Below are positions 11,606 to 22,849 of a stretch of DNA of 64,000 nt, piece by piece. The notes beneath the pieces are model-generated. The model saw only the letters and a list, made by a program, of their open reading frames with translations. It ran no database searches and had not been told where the DNA came from. Both the position numbers and the translations under genes were made by a program. Origin of the DNA: Desarmillaria ectypa (Eukaryota; Basidiomycota; Agaricomycetes; Agaricales; Physalacriaceae); contig JAUDYN010000006.1 in assembly GCA_030407005.1 (NCBI GenBank), forward strand, positions 3,658,001 to 3,722,000. The letters are read 5' to 3'. Every line of letters starts with the position of its first letter. Position 1 is the stretch's first letter.

Positions 11606-12121
11606 CTAGTCCCGCTTTGATGCTATATCACCAAGCTGTAAGGAGCCACTCAGCAACCGAAAAAAAAACCCACGTACCTGCCTTAGCTTCGCCAAATGGA
11701 TCTTCAACGTCTCGGCATAGTTGTCGAACCCCAACGCCGACATCGCGTACAGGATATCCTCCCCTCCAATTGTCTTTCTCTTCTCCATTTGACATTTCTC
11801 CGCTGCCTCGGACGTAATGAAAGAAATGAACTCTGAGACGCATTCTTGGACGCATTCTTTCGCGTCCTTGGCTATTTTTGCGGTCGGTGGGACGGATGAC
11901 TTCATGATTCGGGACACATTTGCTATCTGCATCGAACGTGGGATATCAAGATATCGCGAAGGGGGAAATATAACACGTACAGGTAGGAACCGATCCTGCT
12001 CCCTGTACTCTCCAACTTCTTGTTCGGTAATGGGTAATGGGTCCGGGGGATCTTCAGTTGGCGGTGGTTCCAGAGGTGCCCCATCTTCTTGGGCAGCGAT
12101 AATTGGGTGAAGTTCTGCCAT
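11606..12121 (-). CDS. hap3: CCAAT-binding factor subunit Hap3/NF-YB (histone-fold)
   Basis: Three exons on the minus strand: 12121-11981, 11926-11678 and 11635-11606, giving 139 residues. Both introns (54 and 42 nt) happen to be open in frame, so an unspliced reading would insert spurious residues. Splicing joins ...REQDRFLP to [20 protein letters not shown], the conserved start of the NF-YB histone fold. The conserved block continues through [39 protein letters not shown] and [19 protein letters not shown]. The family pairs with NF-YC (Hap5) and, with NF-YA (Hap2), binds CCAAT boxes. The N-terminus is short and Pro/Glu-rich, and the C-terminal tail after the fold is very short (LGDIASKRD). 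Confidence 0.95.
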   Translation of the reverse strand: MAELHPIIAAQEDGAPLEPPPTEDPPDPLPITEQEVGEYREQDRFLPVRVIFPPSRYLDIPRSMQIANVSRIMKSSVPPTAKIAKDAKECVQECVSEFISFITSEAAEKCQMEKRKTIGGEDILYAMSALGFDNYAETLKIHLAKLRQVRGFFFRLLSGSLQLGDIASKRD

Positions 12122-13748
12122 AAGGCACTAACGACAGTCGGTCGTCAGTCAAATATCCTTCGTTGACAACGAAGCACGTACCTCCGCGGCCGCGGAATGC
12201 TTCGCTTAGTGCTTGGTGAAACCTGTCAATGGAGGTAACTGCAAAAGAGCGCTCAGACAGAAGACTGTATGATGTGTGAGGGAACGATGAAGGACGCGAT
12301 GATTTGTGTTCAGAATCCGTCAGGGTGAAGAGGTTCTAGATGCGTCCAGACCCTATGCCGCCAAAGTTTATCCGAAGATCACGTGATACGTTAACTTTTT
12401 TGGGTGGCGTCGGGAACTTCAATCGGCTATTCCGCCGATCTTGCCGGGCCGCACAATTGCCACAAGGTGAATACTTATATCTCTAGCCTAAGACCCAGAA
12501 TCTTACATCGTCTGAACCCTGGATCATCAGGGGACCATCTGCCTTCACAATTTACATTCTTGCATTCCTAGTCCATGAGAATGGAAAGATTGGAAACAAC
12601 GTACTTACTGGCAACACACAGGATTGCCCCGACACTTCGGATTGGTGTCGAGCATCAGGATTTGAACTTCAAATCCTGCCTTGTAAGCAGGTGCCCCTCG
12701 GAATTTCGGCCCCAAATCCCGATGTAAATTTCTTTGTATTTGCGTCAGGGTTTTGATTGGACTTGGGTTGTCGGCTCTGTCTTTGGGAGAGGACGTCCCC
12801 TTCTAGATTTAGGACTCTGATCCCGAAAGCAGTTTTTCAACCCCAAGTACAGGAGGCCAAATATCTATGCAAAAATGATATATTTTTGTACAAGTATTTA
12901 AGGCACAAACCCGAAGCTACATATGGTCCTAAATATATGTAAAAACTTGCCGGATTTGATGCCGGATCTGCCTCATTGAGCCAAAACCAGAACACAATCC
13001 GTCAAAGTATTTGACTCACCAGAAATACCCGTTTGTCACAGCAATGATAGTGCCTAAACAAGGACATAATGCCTCAAAGTTCGTCTTGATACCGTGGTGG
13101 GTATTTGAACGTGATATACTGCTCTCTGGAGCGCCAAAAATCGGCTGGAAAGCGATTCAAGGTCATCGCTTGTCGTGCCTGGAGAATCAGTCAAAACGGA
13201 AAGATAACCTCCATCATACTTCGTATTCAGATCCCTTTTCACGAGATATCTCAGGTGGAAGGTCGCAAGGAATATCCTGCATTGACGGAGAATTCTGCTT
13301 TGCGAAGTGCTGGACTGATATTCGGGCGCACCTGCATCTTGTTCGTGCTTTGAGAATACAGGACTTCGACGAGCAAGCCGTAACTTGAAGTGATCCTGTT
13401 GCTACAACCATTGTGACGAGCTACTGTGGGCCTGGAAAAGACGTGAGAATGTTGAGGAAGGATATGCTGACTTGCGCGGCATTACTTGGAGAGAATACGC
13501 GGCAGACGTTGAAGAAGACCGGCGAGCAGGTTATTATCATCATGGAGATACTTTATATCAAAGACAAGTCATTGCATTCTGCCTTCCCGCTTTCCCAGCG
13601 CGGTATTACCCTCTGACATTTGTACAGTATAAGGAGCAGATAGTGAAGGATTATCATGTACTGTATATACTACGAAAGAACCACAGGGAGAGTTGTAATA
13701 GGATATGCTGAGTGATATTGTACTAATCGAACAGCAGATACATACGGG
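12122..13748. other. Intergenic stretch with possible coding remnants
   Basis: About 1.6 kb. Two plus-strand patches look weakly coding: around 13120-13385 (ending ...LRIQDFDEQAVT) and around 13480-13710 (...GYYHHGDTLYQRQVIAF...). They lie in different frames and I cannot join them into a gene. Confidence 0.35.
12657..12677. other. 21-bp near-perfect palindrome next to a second hairpin
   Basis: AGGATTTGAA-C-TTCAAATCCT is a 10-bp inverted repeat around a single base. Its last bases also form a second hairpin, CCTGC-CTTGTAA-GCAGG (12675-12691). The pair resembles T-arm and anticodon-arm text, but no full tRNA cloverleaf can be drawn. Confidence 0.5.
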
Positions 13749-13893
13749 TTATTGTGGCAAGGGCGATGTCGATCAAGCGAGCAAGAGTCTGATGAGAGCG
13801 TCTTTAATATCCAAGCAATGCAGTCACTGCAGCCTCTTTTCTTGCACCTTTTTTGGCAGCGACGTTTCATCGGAAAGTTTTGATTCGGCTACC
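13749..13893 (-). pseudogene. Second copy of the terminal exon seen at the window start
   Basis: The minus strand reads VAESKLSDETSLPKKVQEKR, then LQ, an in-frame stop, LHCLDIKDALIRLLLARSTS and PLPQ before a final stop at 13749-13751. This aligns residue by residue with the exon ending at 268, with mostly conservative changes, but the internal stop breaks it. It is a decayed paralogous fragment; no upstream exons are recognisable. Confidence 0.6.
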
Positions 13894-14500
13894 ATCGCTA
13901 CTGTGAAGGACTCTACAAGGAATTGAGAATTGGTCGAGAGGGGGCACACAGTGATACAGATACGAGTCCAGCAATATTGAGTCCAGTATTCTGGCTGAGA
14001 AACCCTGTTCACGATGCTTGAGGATGTCAGGACCGAAATGAGACACGTTGGATGCATCGTGAGTCCTGACGACGACTACGCGAAGTGGTCATTAATCACG
14101 TGTCAGTCGCCTCTCCCATTGATCAATGCTTGCTTCCTCAACGCCGAATCACTGGCAGCGACCACCGGCGCCAACTAGATTCTTCGCTCCTCTTTGAAAT
14201 ATCAACGTCTTTTTATCCACTGTTCTCTGAGTACGATCTTCTAGCTTTCCAAGGCCAGTCACGATTTTGGAGTTATCGCTTTAGTCGATAACAAAGAAGG
14301 CAATGTTTATTCCAGCTAAGCTCGCAGCGTCATTATAGCCATGGTACGAAAGAATAAAAGTGTTAGTTTCCGCATTCAATCATGATTCTCACGATTCTCA
14401 TCTCCATATGCTATTTGTCTCTCCGTAGCTCCTGGAGATATACACCGACTATCTAGGAGCGATTCCTCCAAACAGCTATCCTAGTCGCTGGAAACGTATA

Positions 14501-14630
14501 GCTGGGTCCAAGAGAGAGAATGCCGGATGGCTAGTGATAGTCGTGAATGTAGCCACAAACAACGGAGAATTACGGAAATCCCGTCCTGATGTACACGTGA
14601 TCACGGAGTAACCGGACCGTGCCAACACTC
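14501..14630 (+). repeat. Dispersed repeat R1, copy 1
   Basis: About 130 bp shared with 23361-23477 (+) and 42471-42600 (-). The conserved core is ACGGAAATCCCG, then GTGATCACGGAG, then AACCGGACCGTGCCAAC. Read on the plus strand it gives NNGELRKSRPDVHVITE, a stop and PDRAN, so the repeat probably derives from an exon. Confidence 0.6.
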
Positions 14631-15400
14631 CCATCACCCCTTGATGCGCGTTGACACAAAGCGTCCTTTGAAATTGTGCGGGGACTATAGGCGCCTCGCC
14701 TTTACGTGGGGTCATTTAAGATTGGTTACCATGTGCTTCGACCGTCTGGCCGGAGCTGTTTCACAAGACATCCACCGTCGAGGCAAGGAATTGAATAGAG
14801 GGTGTCTACTAATTAGTTGGACAAGCACAATGTAGGTGTCCCGCACTCAATTTGTGTCTAGCGGTGACAGTCGTTGTATAGGTTCCATAACGAAACGTCA
14901 TGGATATTTTACCCATACTTGACTTTCGGAAAGAAGGCGCTACACAGACTGAACCCAAACGCAGCCGTGCTAGAAGCATCCTGTTCCTAAACTATTTCGG
15001 AAGAGATACTTATCACGCTGAATAGTTTCTTCTGCAGGGACAATATGGACGTCGGCATTCCTCCTACGGTACCTAACTGTTGGAATTTGAGAGTTGAGCC
15101 GAGATGATGGCAATCCGGCATCATGCCGAACTTGCTGATTAAGGGAGAAGTATTAGGAAAAGTGTAGAACATTCTAGTAAATCAGCATTTAGTATATAAG
15201 TAGGTACAGTAGTGTACATCTGCATGCATAAGCAGAGCTCAGCCAAGCGCAATACTATTGGCCTGAAACCATGCATGTATTAACTAGGAACGAACTGATC
15301 CCCCGTTTTACAACACTAACATCATATGCAAAGGCGATGCTTAGCCGGCCAGCGCATGATTATTTATATGTTTCACTTCGGCAACTGTATGTATTTGAAT

Positions 15401-15426
15401 AACAACAACAACAACAACAACAACAC
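15401..15426. repeat. (AAC)n microsatellite
   Basis: Eight to nine uninterrupted AAC units. Confidence 0.95.
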
Positions 15427-15710
15427 CATTACACAGCACGATACCACTTGGGCACGCCGGACGCAAGTATACAAGATGTGGCACTACAACATCCCTCCAC
15501 TTGCTAAACCACTCACACACCCCTCAAGCCGAGCTTACGCACTTGAAACAAGCCCACAGTAGAACTTGAAAAACCTGTAAGCAGTGAGACAGTATTAGTG
15601 CCCCGAACAAATTCATGATTAGCACTCGTTGATCCAGGTCCAATGAACCCGAATCGACCATGTCCCTTTATTTTTTTTTTCATTTTTTTTGGGGGGTTTT
15701 GATGGGGCTT

Positions 15711-15718
15711 TATATAAA
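15711..15718 (+). promoter_or_regulatory. TATA box of the DUF4436 gene
   Basis: TATATAAA, 80 bp before the start codon, preceded by long T-runs and a G6 run at 15670-15699. Confidence 0.65.
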
Positions 15719-15790
15719 CCTTGACAACCCATTTTCTGCCCAAACGACTTTGTTACGGATTGCCAGTGCACAGCGCTCAGCCAGCCAAAT

Positions 15791-17370
15791 ATGCTTACCT
15801 CCCCTCCCCACACGAAAAGGATTCGGTGTTGCTTTTTCCTTTCTTTCGCTTTTGTTATCATTGTTCCCATAGCCTGCATCCTCTTGGGAGTGACTTTACA
15901 TCCAACGGAATTTCAGTACGGGGCCAGTGGTACTACCTCAGATGGCACTATTCGAGAAGTGAGCTTCCTTGTCGTCTCGACCCACTGTCGCACTCACATC
16001 AAAAGATTTCCCTTCATGCGGATTTAATATCAGCGGATTTGAAACAAGGAACAATGGTCCTTGATTGGACCATTTTGGACGACAGTTGTGAGTCGGAATG
16101 CACAGACGTCAATATTTATTTCGATACGTGAGTGTTAGGTTTTGTGGATGTTTGATTAGACATGTTGATGTTTTCTTCTAGAAATCTTCTTCACTCCGAT
16201 GCGAGCGCTAACAGAGCTTCTGCCAACAATAGACCCGTGGATCCAATATTCGTCTGGAATGCCACTGCAGACTCTTACGATGCCCTTTCGAATATCCCGA
16301 CTTTCCAGACGGAACTTGCCGTATTTCCCCCTTACGATTATACCAAACATTCCGTCAGACACACACGTTCGAGTCAGGTGTATTATCCCTTTGATCAGTG
16401 AGGCCCTTCCCATCTTAGTAGAAGTACGACTGATATCACTAAACAGCTACCTGGCTGCGATATTTGCCTTCGCCGAAGACAAGATTACCAATGATACTGT
16501 ATCATTATCTCTCCAGTCAACCTCTGGACTGGCCGTGTAAGTCTTTCGAGCTATTCTGTGACCTGATAACTAAACAGGTTCAAGAGGCCTCAAAATCTCG
16601 GCGGAAGTCATCGAGAGTTCTTTGCCCCAGGAGGGTAGTCCGGAAGTCATCTATGTTGTAGCTACTTTGCAACGGGGGACCTTAGTAATATGGTATTGCC
16701 TTATCATCACCATCACATTCTGTCGGTGCGATTTCCTTGTGCCCATAAAATTGATCTCATGGTTTACCCACCGAACCAGGGCTTATCACCCTCATGATAT
16801 GTCTTGTTATGATTATGACTGTCGGGTTCGGCTTCCAACAGAGGAATGAGATTGTCGTCGTTCCTGTTGGGACTGTGTTTGCCTTTACTCAGCTACGTTC
16901 AAGCATGCCTGGAGCCCCAGACGGATTCGGTACGTCACTTCTGGTTAATTCAATCTTCGATGCTGATATATTCCAGGTGATATCTTGGGTACTTTAAGTT
17001 CAATACAACATTGGCTCACAAACTGACTCCAAACACAGATTTCGTAGGCGTACTACCTTGCCTCGTCCTTTTGTCCATTTGTGTAAGTGCCTAAACCTTG
17101 AAACACTCTAGAAATGACGTACAATCGCCAACTAGGCGGTTACCATGGTCGGAATCTATATTTTCACAGATCCCTCGAAGAATTCTCGTGAACAGTTAAC
17201 TTGGAATGCCTTAGGTACGCTAGTTCTAGAAGACGTCTAACGTTAACATCGAAACATGTTCTTTCATAGTGAATGCTCTCGTTCGCTCTAGGAACGCAAC
17301 AACAGACAGCTTCAGCATGAAGAACACGGACCAGGAGTCCTACAGAATGGTCCCTTTGTCACGAGATTAA
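15791..17370 (+). CDS. DUF4436 family membrane protein, ten exons
   Basis: Exons: 15791-15958, 16006-16127, 16182-16397, 16447-16536, 16585-16721, 16780-16929, 16977-16988, 17039-17082, 17136-17214 and 17270-17370, giving 372 residues. An N-terminal membrane segment (FFLSFAFVIIVPIACILLGV) is followed by an extracytoplasmic region (ISLHADLISADLKQG, VWNATADSYDA, VYYPFDHYLAAIFAF). Membrane segments near the C-terminus follow: YCLIITITFWLITLMICLVM, the DUF4436-like motif LRSSMPGAPDGFG, DFVGVLPCLVLLSIC and AVTMVGIYIFTD. Exon 7 is only 12 nt; including it restores the frame and yields FGDILDFVG. The donor of exon 5 (gtcggt) and the acceptor of exon 5 (caag) were chosen because they keep the family text TFWLITLMI and LAVGLKIS. 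The function of this fungal family is unknown. A broken paralog lies at 60930-62210. Confidence 0.85.
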
Positions 17371-17401
17371 AGTGCTGACGACATTTAACATGAACAGCTA
17401 T

Positions 17402-17575
17402 TGTAACTATTGCAGTGGGAGGCTTGCTGAGTAGAGAATACTGAATTGTTAGCCACTAGAGCTCGAGACGAGCTCCTTAAATACTACAGAATGTATCTAG
17501 AACATTCTACTAGAGTACCTGATTATACCCTAGTATCGTGCCAAATTGATGGTACCGAAGTTGCAAATCCCAACA
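17402..17575 (+). mobile_element. Solo LTR fragment, family LTR1 (copy A)
   Basis: Starts TGTAACTATTGCAGTGGGAG and ends AAATCCCAACA, so it has TG...CA ends. It aligns with 32873-33074 (+) and, inverted, with 34296-34428, sharing TACAGAATGTATCTAGAA. Relative to copy B it lacks about 27 bp near its 3' end. I find no clear target-site duplication and no internal retrotransposon genes. Confidence 0.6.
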
Positions 17576-17756
17576 ACAGCGACGCAGGTTCACTTCATAT
17601 TGCCGTTCCGTAGCACTGCTTTACCGACGAATGGACATTTGTCATTATGAACCGATAGAGCCAATACACTGGACCTTGTCCTCAAGAACCAACAATACCA
17701 AACAAACCTAGTATCGCACAAAATCAGCGATACGCCTAGGCTTATCATTGAGATAA

Positions 17757-18165
17757 GCTTACAAATTTTCCCCACCCTCCGGACCCAACAACACCCAAGG
17801 AAGCAACGATTTCGCTGCTTTTCCCGGCGAGTCTTCCCTTCCAGGTTGATATCCATTAACCTGGTTCATCACAAACCCAGGATATACCATGCCAACCTTG
17901 ATGTATTCCGCCTCCAGATCCTTCGTTAGTACGATTTCATCATAACCCTGCTTGGGTTGTGTGCAGCAAGTTGCAGTATCAGACGTCTTTGAGAACCAGG
18001 GAGAGGAAACATCGGTCGGTTCTCGAAGCAAGCTCTATCTGCAGATACCGACCAGGGTGAACGGGTTACGAGACTGGTGGGAAGACGATGGAAAATTCTG
18101 AGGACACCATTCCGTGGATATTCCTGGTGCCAGCGATGGAAGCGGGAAGGCATCAGTGATATCAT
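17757..18165 (-). pseudogene. Dead SDR copy between two intact ones
   Basis: The minus strand reads LTKDLEAEYIKVGMVYPGFV, then NQVNGYQPGREDSPG and SLLPWVLLGPEGGENL, matching the C-terminal third of the SDR at 18934-19854. Upstream, in another frame, LQLAAHNPSRVMMKSY aligns with LHLAAYNPSKAAMNSY: the catalytic Tyr and Lys of YxxxK have become His and Arg, and a frameshift separates the pieces. No Rossmann-fold N-terminus is left. Confidence 0.75.
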
Positions 18166-18933
18166 CGATCACGATTGAATGCTTCACTGACGCACGTTTC
18201 TTTTCAGCCAGTTTTTCCTCTCTTTGTAGAGAATATACAAATTTCAGAGGGGAGAAATCACTGTTATTTAGAAAACTCGGAGACGCGCAAGGCCACGGGC
18301 GAGAAGTGCTTGCTATCGCATCCTCTTCCCCAGCTTAGGTCAAGTCTTGGGCGAGTCGGTAAGCGGCCCGCCTTCTTTGTGTTTTACGCGTAGAAATATT
18401 ACTGGCCTTCGCCACCAAAATCTTTGATATGTGATATGCATGCTATGGGACATCCTTGCAGGGGTCTGGTACTTATGATGAGATACGAGAAGTCAAGAAC
18501 CATCACAAGATGACGAGCAAGAATTCCCGCGAGCGCTCAATGTTGGTGTTCAAGATCCTTCCAGTTATTCATCAATGAGCTTCCTAGTGAATATTTCAAT
18601 AAAGCTAATTTGTTCTTGCTCTCGTAGTCCTTCGCATTTTTCGATTTGAGTCCTGGTGCACTGGTGCTTTCGATGTGAGAACAGACGCAATAAATATACA
18701 ATAGATATATGTAATGCGGGCATATCTGATAGATTGAACGAGTAATGATCCGGATGGACTGAATGGACAGTGTCAAAAGCTTTCTACTATTATATCGCAT
18801 ATTAGATGTAGCTTATCTTTCGGGGGCCAGATTGTATACCACGGGTGGACGAAGCTATTGCAATTCATGAAATGCATCGAATTTCGCGAACTAGCCGACG
18901 GCAGAACAACCTTACGAGCCTAGCAGACACAAA
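18166..18933. other. Intergenic stretch between dead and live SDR copies
   Basis: Nothing supported; AT-rich around 18660-18800. Confidence 0.45.
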
Positions 18934-19854
18934 CTACCAAGGAAAGTGACCGTCATCCCCCCAAAACAAACCTGTCCATTCAACAATAATTAGCGGCGTG
19001 CATAGATCTATCATCGAGAAAAACTCACATGTCTTCCCCATATCATCGGGGCCTAATAACGCCCACGGCAGAAGCGTCTTCGCACCGCCCTCGGGGGTCT
19101 TCCCTCCAGGCCGATACCCATTCAACTTGGTCGTCACGAACCCGGGACATACCATGTTTACCTTGATATCCTCCGCCTCCAGATCCTTTGCCAATATAAT
19201 CGAGTACGAATTCATGGCTGCCTTACTCGGGTTGTAAGCAGCAAGGTGCAGTGTCGGCCCAGGTCCGGCTTGGCGAGTGTTTGACGCTAGGGACATCGAG
19301 ACGTTCAGAATGCAGGCGTACCCTTTCGGTGCTGCCCGGAGGAGAGGGACGAACGCTTGGGTAGTCTGGACGAGCCCGAAAAAGTTGGGCTCGAAAGTCT
19401 TCCGAAGCGTGTCAAGAGAGACGGTGCAGGATCCTTGGGGTTCTGACATATAGCTCATACCTTTCCGGGATCGATGAACAAAGATAGAGGTTAAAAAGAG
19501 GGACAAAGCATACCTGCGTTGTTTACGAGTGTATCCAGTCTTCCTTCTGCTTTCTCAATGGTATCCTTCGCTGTTTGGATCGAGGCTGCATCTGTTACAT
19601 CGAGCTGGACCAATTTGACGTCAAAGTGGTATTCGTCCTTCAATTTGGCCCTACCAAAGAAAGTTAATCGTGGGACTATCAAAACTATGGGAACCTGCTT
19701 ACTGTGCTGCTTTGCCAGATGCTTCGTTCCTTGAAGCCAGATAAACGGTGTGGCCTTTCTCTGCAAGCAGCCTGACGAGCTCGTACCCGATCCCATCGTT
19801 GGATCCGGTTACAAGGATAACGCGTTTGTACTGGTCATTGGAAGTTGTCGCCAT
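18934..19854 (-). CDS. Short-chain dehydrogenase/reductase (SDR), copy 2
   Basis: Four exons on the minus strand: 19854-19703, 19650-19514, 19460-19029 and 18971-18934, giving 252 residues. It has the cofactor motif TGSNDGIG, VQLDVTDAAS for the adenine-binding Asp region, NNAG at the exon 2/3 junction, and the catalytic YNPSK. Exon lengths and phases match SDR copy 1 exactly in exons 2-4, so the two are direct paralogs, and the protein also ends in FW...PW. Its introns are 52, 53 and 57 nt. It sits about 1 kb from the dead copy on the same strand, consistent with tandem duplication. The substrate is not predictable. Confidence 0.9.
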
Positions 19855-20204
19855 GATGAAAGATCTTGATAATCGCGTTCTGATAAATAACTGCTGTCAG
19901 CCGCATGACGTTTAGTATGCCGAGTCATCATTGCCGGGCGGCCGGATAGATTCCGCGGTTACTTTATTCTGATTTAGTGAGTCGCATCAGTGTTGGAAGG
20001 GCAAGGACCGAAAGTGGGAAGTCAAAGCAGGGCCCTTGTGGCCAGTTCATGACTAGTCAGTAACGCAACGGTCGTATTGCATTTGAGTGCAACGGATGAG
20101 ACGGGCTAACAGGGACATCATGTGCTTTTCAGGACGCCCATCCGTGAAACTGAGAGCTACGAATTCATCGAAGCCTCCAGCGGCGCCACTCTTTCTCCTG
20201 TGCA

Positions 20205-20700
20205 TTGAGCACCAGGTATTCAGAGCCACGAATTCGACAAGGACGGGGACGACGTAGGAGATGGTGGAATCCTTCAGAATGTGACGTGCCAGATGGGTAC
20301 ATGTTCCGCTCTCCAGAACAAAGTCTTTTCGTACGCAGCTCAATAGGGCGTTCTAACGCAGACAATACATTCTTGTTAAATCAAAAGGAACGGCGGAGAA
20401 AGTAGAGGAATGTAGTAAATGCTGCTGCGCGTACGCCCAAGATGTCACTTCAACGTTATCAGGGCACGCCTGACCTCACATTCGAGAGTTGTTGCCGAGG
20501 CTGGTAGGACCATCAACGACTAAAAGATTGTGCCGGTCTCCTCGTCATAGATATCCAAGATCCTCGAAGTCAAGAAGAAATCGGATGTGCGTCGTATCTG
20601 CAGTAATGATCAACTGTAAGGAAATCAGACAAAGTCTCTGCGTCGAGAAAAAGCCGTACGAGAATTCGGATATCCGCCGGTCTTATCATCAGTATCACTA
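20205..20700 (-). repeat. Decayed ~500 bp duplicated segment, copy 1
   Basis: Shares with 22850-23372 many blocks in the same order: GCCAGATGGGTACATGTTCC, GTCTTTTCGTACGCAGCTC, GATCCTCGAAGTCAAGAAG, CGTCGTATCTGC and ATCAGACAAAG. On the minus strand the text IITADTTHIRFLLDFEDLGY is open and matches the other copy, so the source was probably a protein gene. A stop follows it here. Confidence 0.55.
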
Positions 20701-20994
20701 AACTCTCCTCTCCATATTTACATTCCAAAAGCCGGCCCTCAATACTCGCTGTGTGGGCCCAATGCGAAATGCTAGCCTTAGATTGGGCTCCTTCAGTTCA
20801 ACAAAACAGGGACTGGTCGTGACGAGAGAGAGTATTGAGTATACGCGCACATATCCTGCTCGGCAAGTAGATGACGACAATAAATATGAAGTAGGATAAT
20901 GATGCTCAAGGCAACGGCGTGCTGTCGAACATGGTGATTCGGAAACAAGAATTGAAGGTGTCCCAAATTTGAAATTAGCACGGCTGTCCCTCTT

Positions 20995-21024
20995 ACCAAC
21001 AACACCAACACCAACACCAACACC
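20995..21024. repeat. (ACCAAC)n simple repeat
   Basis: Five units with one imperfect unit. Confidence 0.9.
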
Positions 21025-22849
21025 TACCGGCACTAAATCTACTATCTGAGCTACTACAGGCGCTCTATACATGTTAGGAATATCTTGGTTCTTTGGACAT
21101 GCTTATTCATGGTCACAACAGGTACAGCTAATAATATTTCCCTTAAAATAAGCTGGCACGCTGCGTGCTGCCTGTGTTTACACAGGACCTTTGAAATCTC
21201 CGTCGTCATTTCATTTATGCTTTTGAAAGCGAATGGAAATTGACCTATTCGTCTTTTTTTGGGGGACTTGGCGTGCGCATATTTCCAATGTTCTGGTACC
21301 CTGATTAGGACTGTCTGTGGGCGCTTGTTTTGCGGAGCGAGACCATTGTGTGTGGTGCAACTCTATTCATTCTGCTTTTCAGTTAACCTTAGACTCTGCT
21401 GCATACAGGACGACGAGGAGACGATAAACTCTTGATCGGGCTAGCGTTGACCTCGGGCAATGAGGTTGATGCCTGTGGCCGTGCTTTCGCCTTTCGCCGT
21501 GTGCAAGTGATTGGCCCAAGAAACGATCATTATCCGATATCCGAAAGCGGGGAGGTTCGAGGAAAGTAGTAGTAGTAGTAGTAGTAAGTGTCATCCCTCC
21601 ATTTGTCCGGCGTAGATGGCGAATCGATTCAGTTTTTCCAGTGCGGCGTGCTCACAGCCAGATGGTATCGTTGTTCTCTACTCGGAATCGGTGTATCTCC
21701 TCATACTTCCCATTGTTTCACATATAACTTGATTTCAAAAGGCTCGCGCCGTTTCTCTGCTATGTTTATAGTCTCTGTTGTAGGACCCATTTCACTATTA
21801 AATAAACCTTGTCCTTAGTATCTTTATCCGTTATTTCTCGAATTTTCATGCATAGCATCTAGGGTGTTCTCAGACCCTATTTACCGCATTTCATCAGTGA
21901 AATTGGACTTCTGTACATCAAGCTGTTTGATTCTTCCGCAGGTTTTCCTGTTGCGAGCATTCCATCGGATAAGAACTCACTTCTCGCTGTATTAGTAGGG
22001 ATAGTTCTTTGCTTCTTCAAGCCGAATGCTGTGTATACGCTGTTGTGCTAGGCTTATTCTGGTCCTGTGCTGTACTGGTGCTGTATCGGTACTCGCTACC
22101 AACTTGGGGGTGTGGGGGTGTGGGGTGGGCTTAAAAGACGCAGCGCTGCATTGAGACTGCATTATTACCAATAACATGGGACAACAATGGTGAGTCCTTC
22201 AGTTAACTCTGTATTGAGGAATATAATCTAACAGTCTGCTTACAGCCAAACGGGTGGATGTGAGCCATGATGTTATCCTATATAACAATATTTATCACTG
22301 ACATTGGTGCTGAGAGGTGCAAGGCCTTTCTTAGTAAAGGTAGCCATAGGTATCAAACCGCCAAACCGCCCCCCAAAGCCTAATCCCCCAAAGCAATAAA
22401 CAGAAATCCACGGCTGGAGTAATGGAGGATTAAGGGGTGCACGCGATGACAGGACTGCATGGATTCGTCTTGAAATGACAACTAGATTGGGGCCTTTCGC
22501 ACTGATCCTATTCAAGCTGAAGGTCGAACGCCGGGTATCGCTGGCCTAACTACTATTAAGGACTTGCCACTTGTGTAAGAAATCTGCATCGGCTGAGAGT
22601 GCTTTCAAAAAAGCGACACAATTCAAGGATGGAAATAGCCAGGTCCTGATTTGAGGCGTTAAGTATAATGAACGCCAATGGAACGTCAGGCAGTAATGTG
22701 CATTCCTCTAAAAGATGTTCCACCAAGGAGGGTCACGACGTCGACAACTACGGACGTCAGAAATTTCATAATATAATCGTTTCTCATTGAATCGCCGACC
22801 TTTCATACTGCCATTCCCATTGCCCTGGAAGATATGAGCCAGAAGCACT
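21025..22849. other. Intergenic stretch
   Basis: No supported gene. It contains a (GTA)n run at 21566-21586 and a G-rich TGGGGGTGTGG repeat near 22110. Confidence 0.5.
21566..21586. repeat. (GTA)n microsatellite
   Basis: Seven GTA units. Confidence 0.95.

Noticed and set aside
12628..12715. Possible minus-strand tRNA around the palindrome
   Set aside because: The T-arm and acceptor stem cannot be paired, and the anticodon loop would read ACA, which is not plausible.
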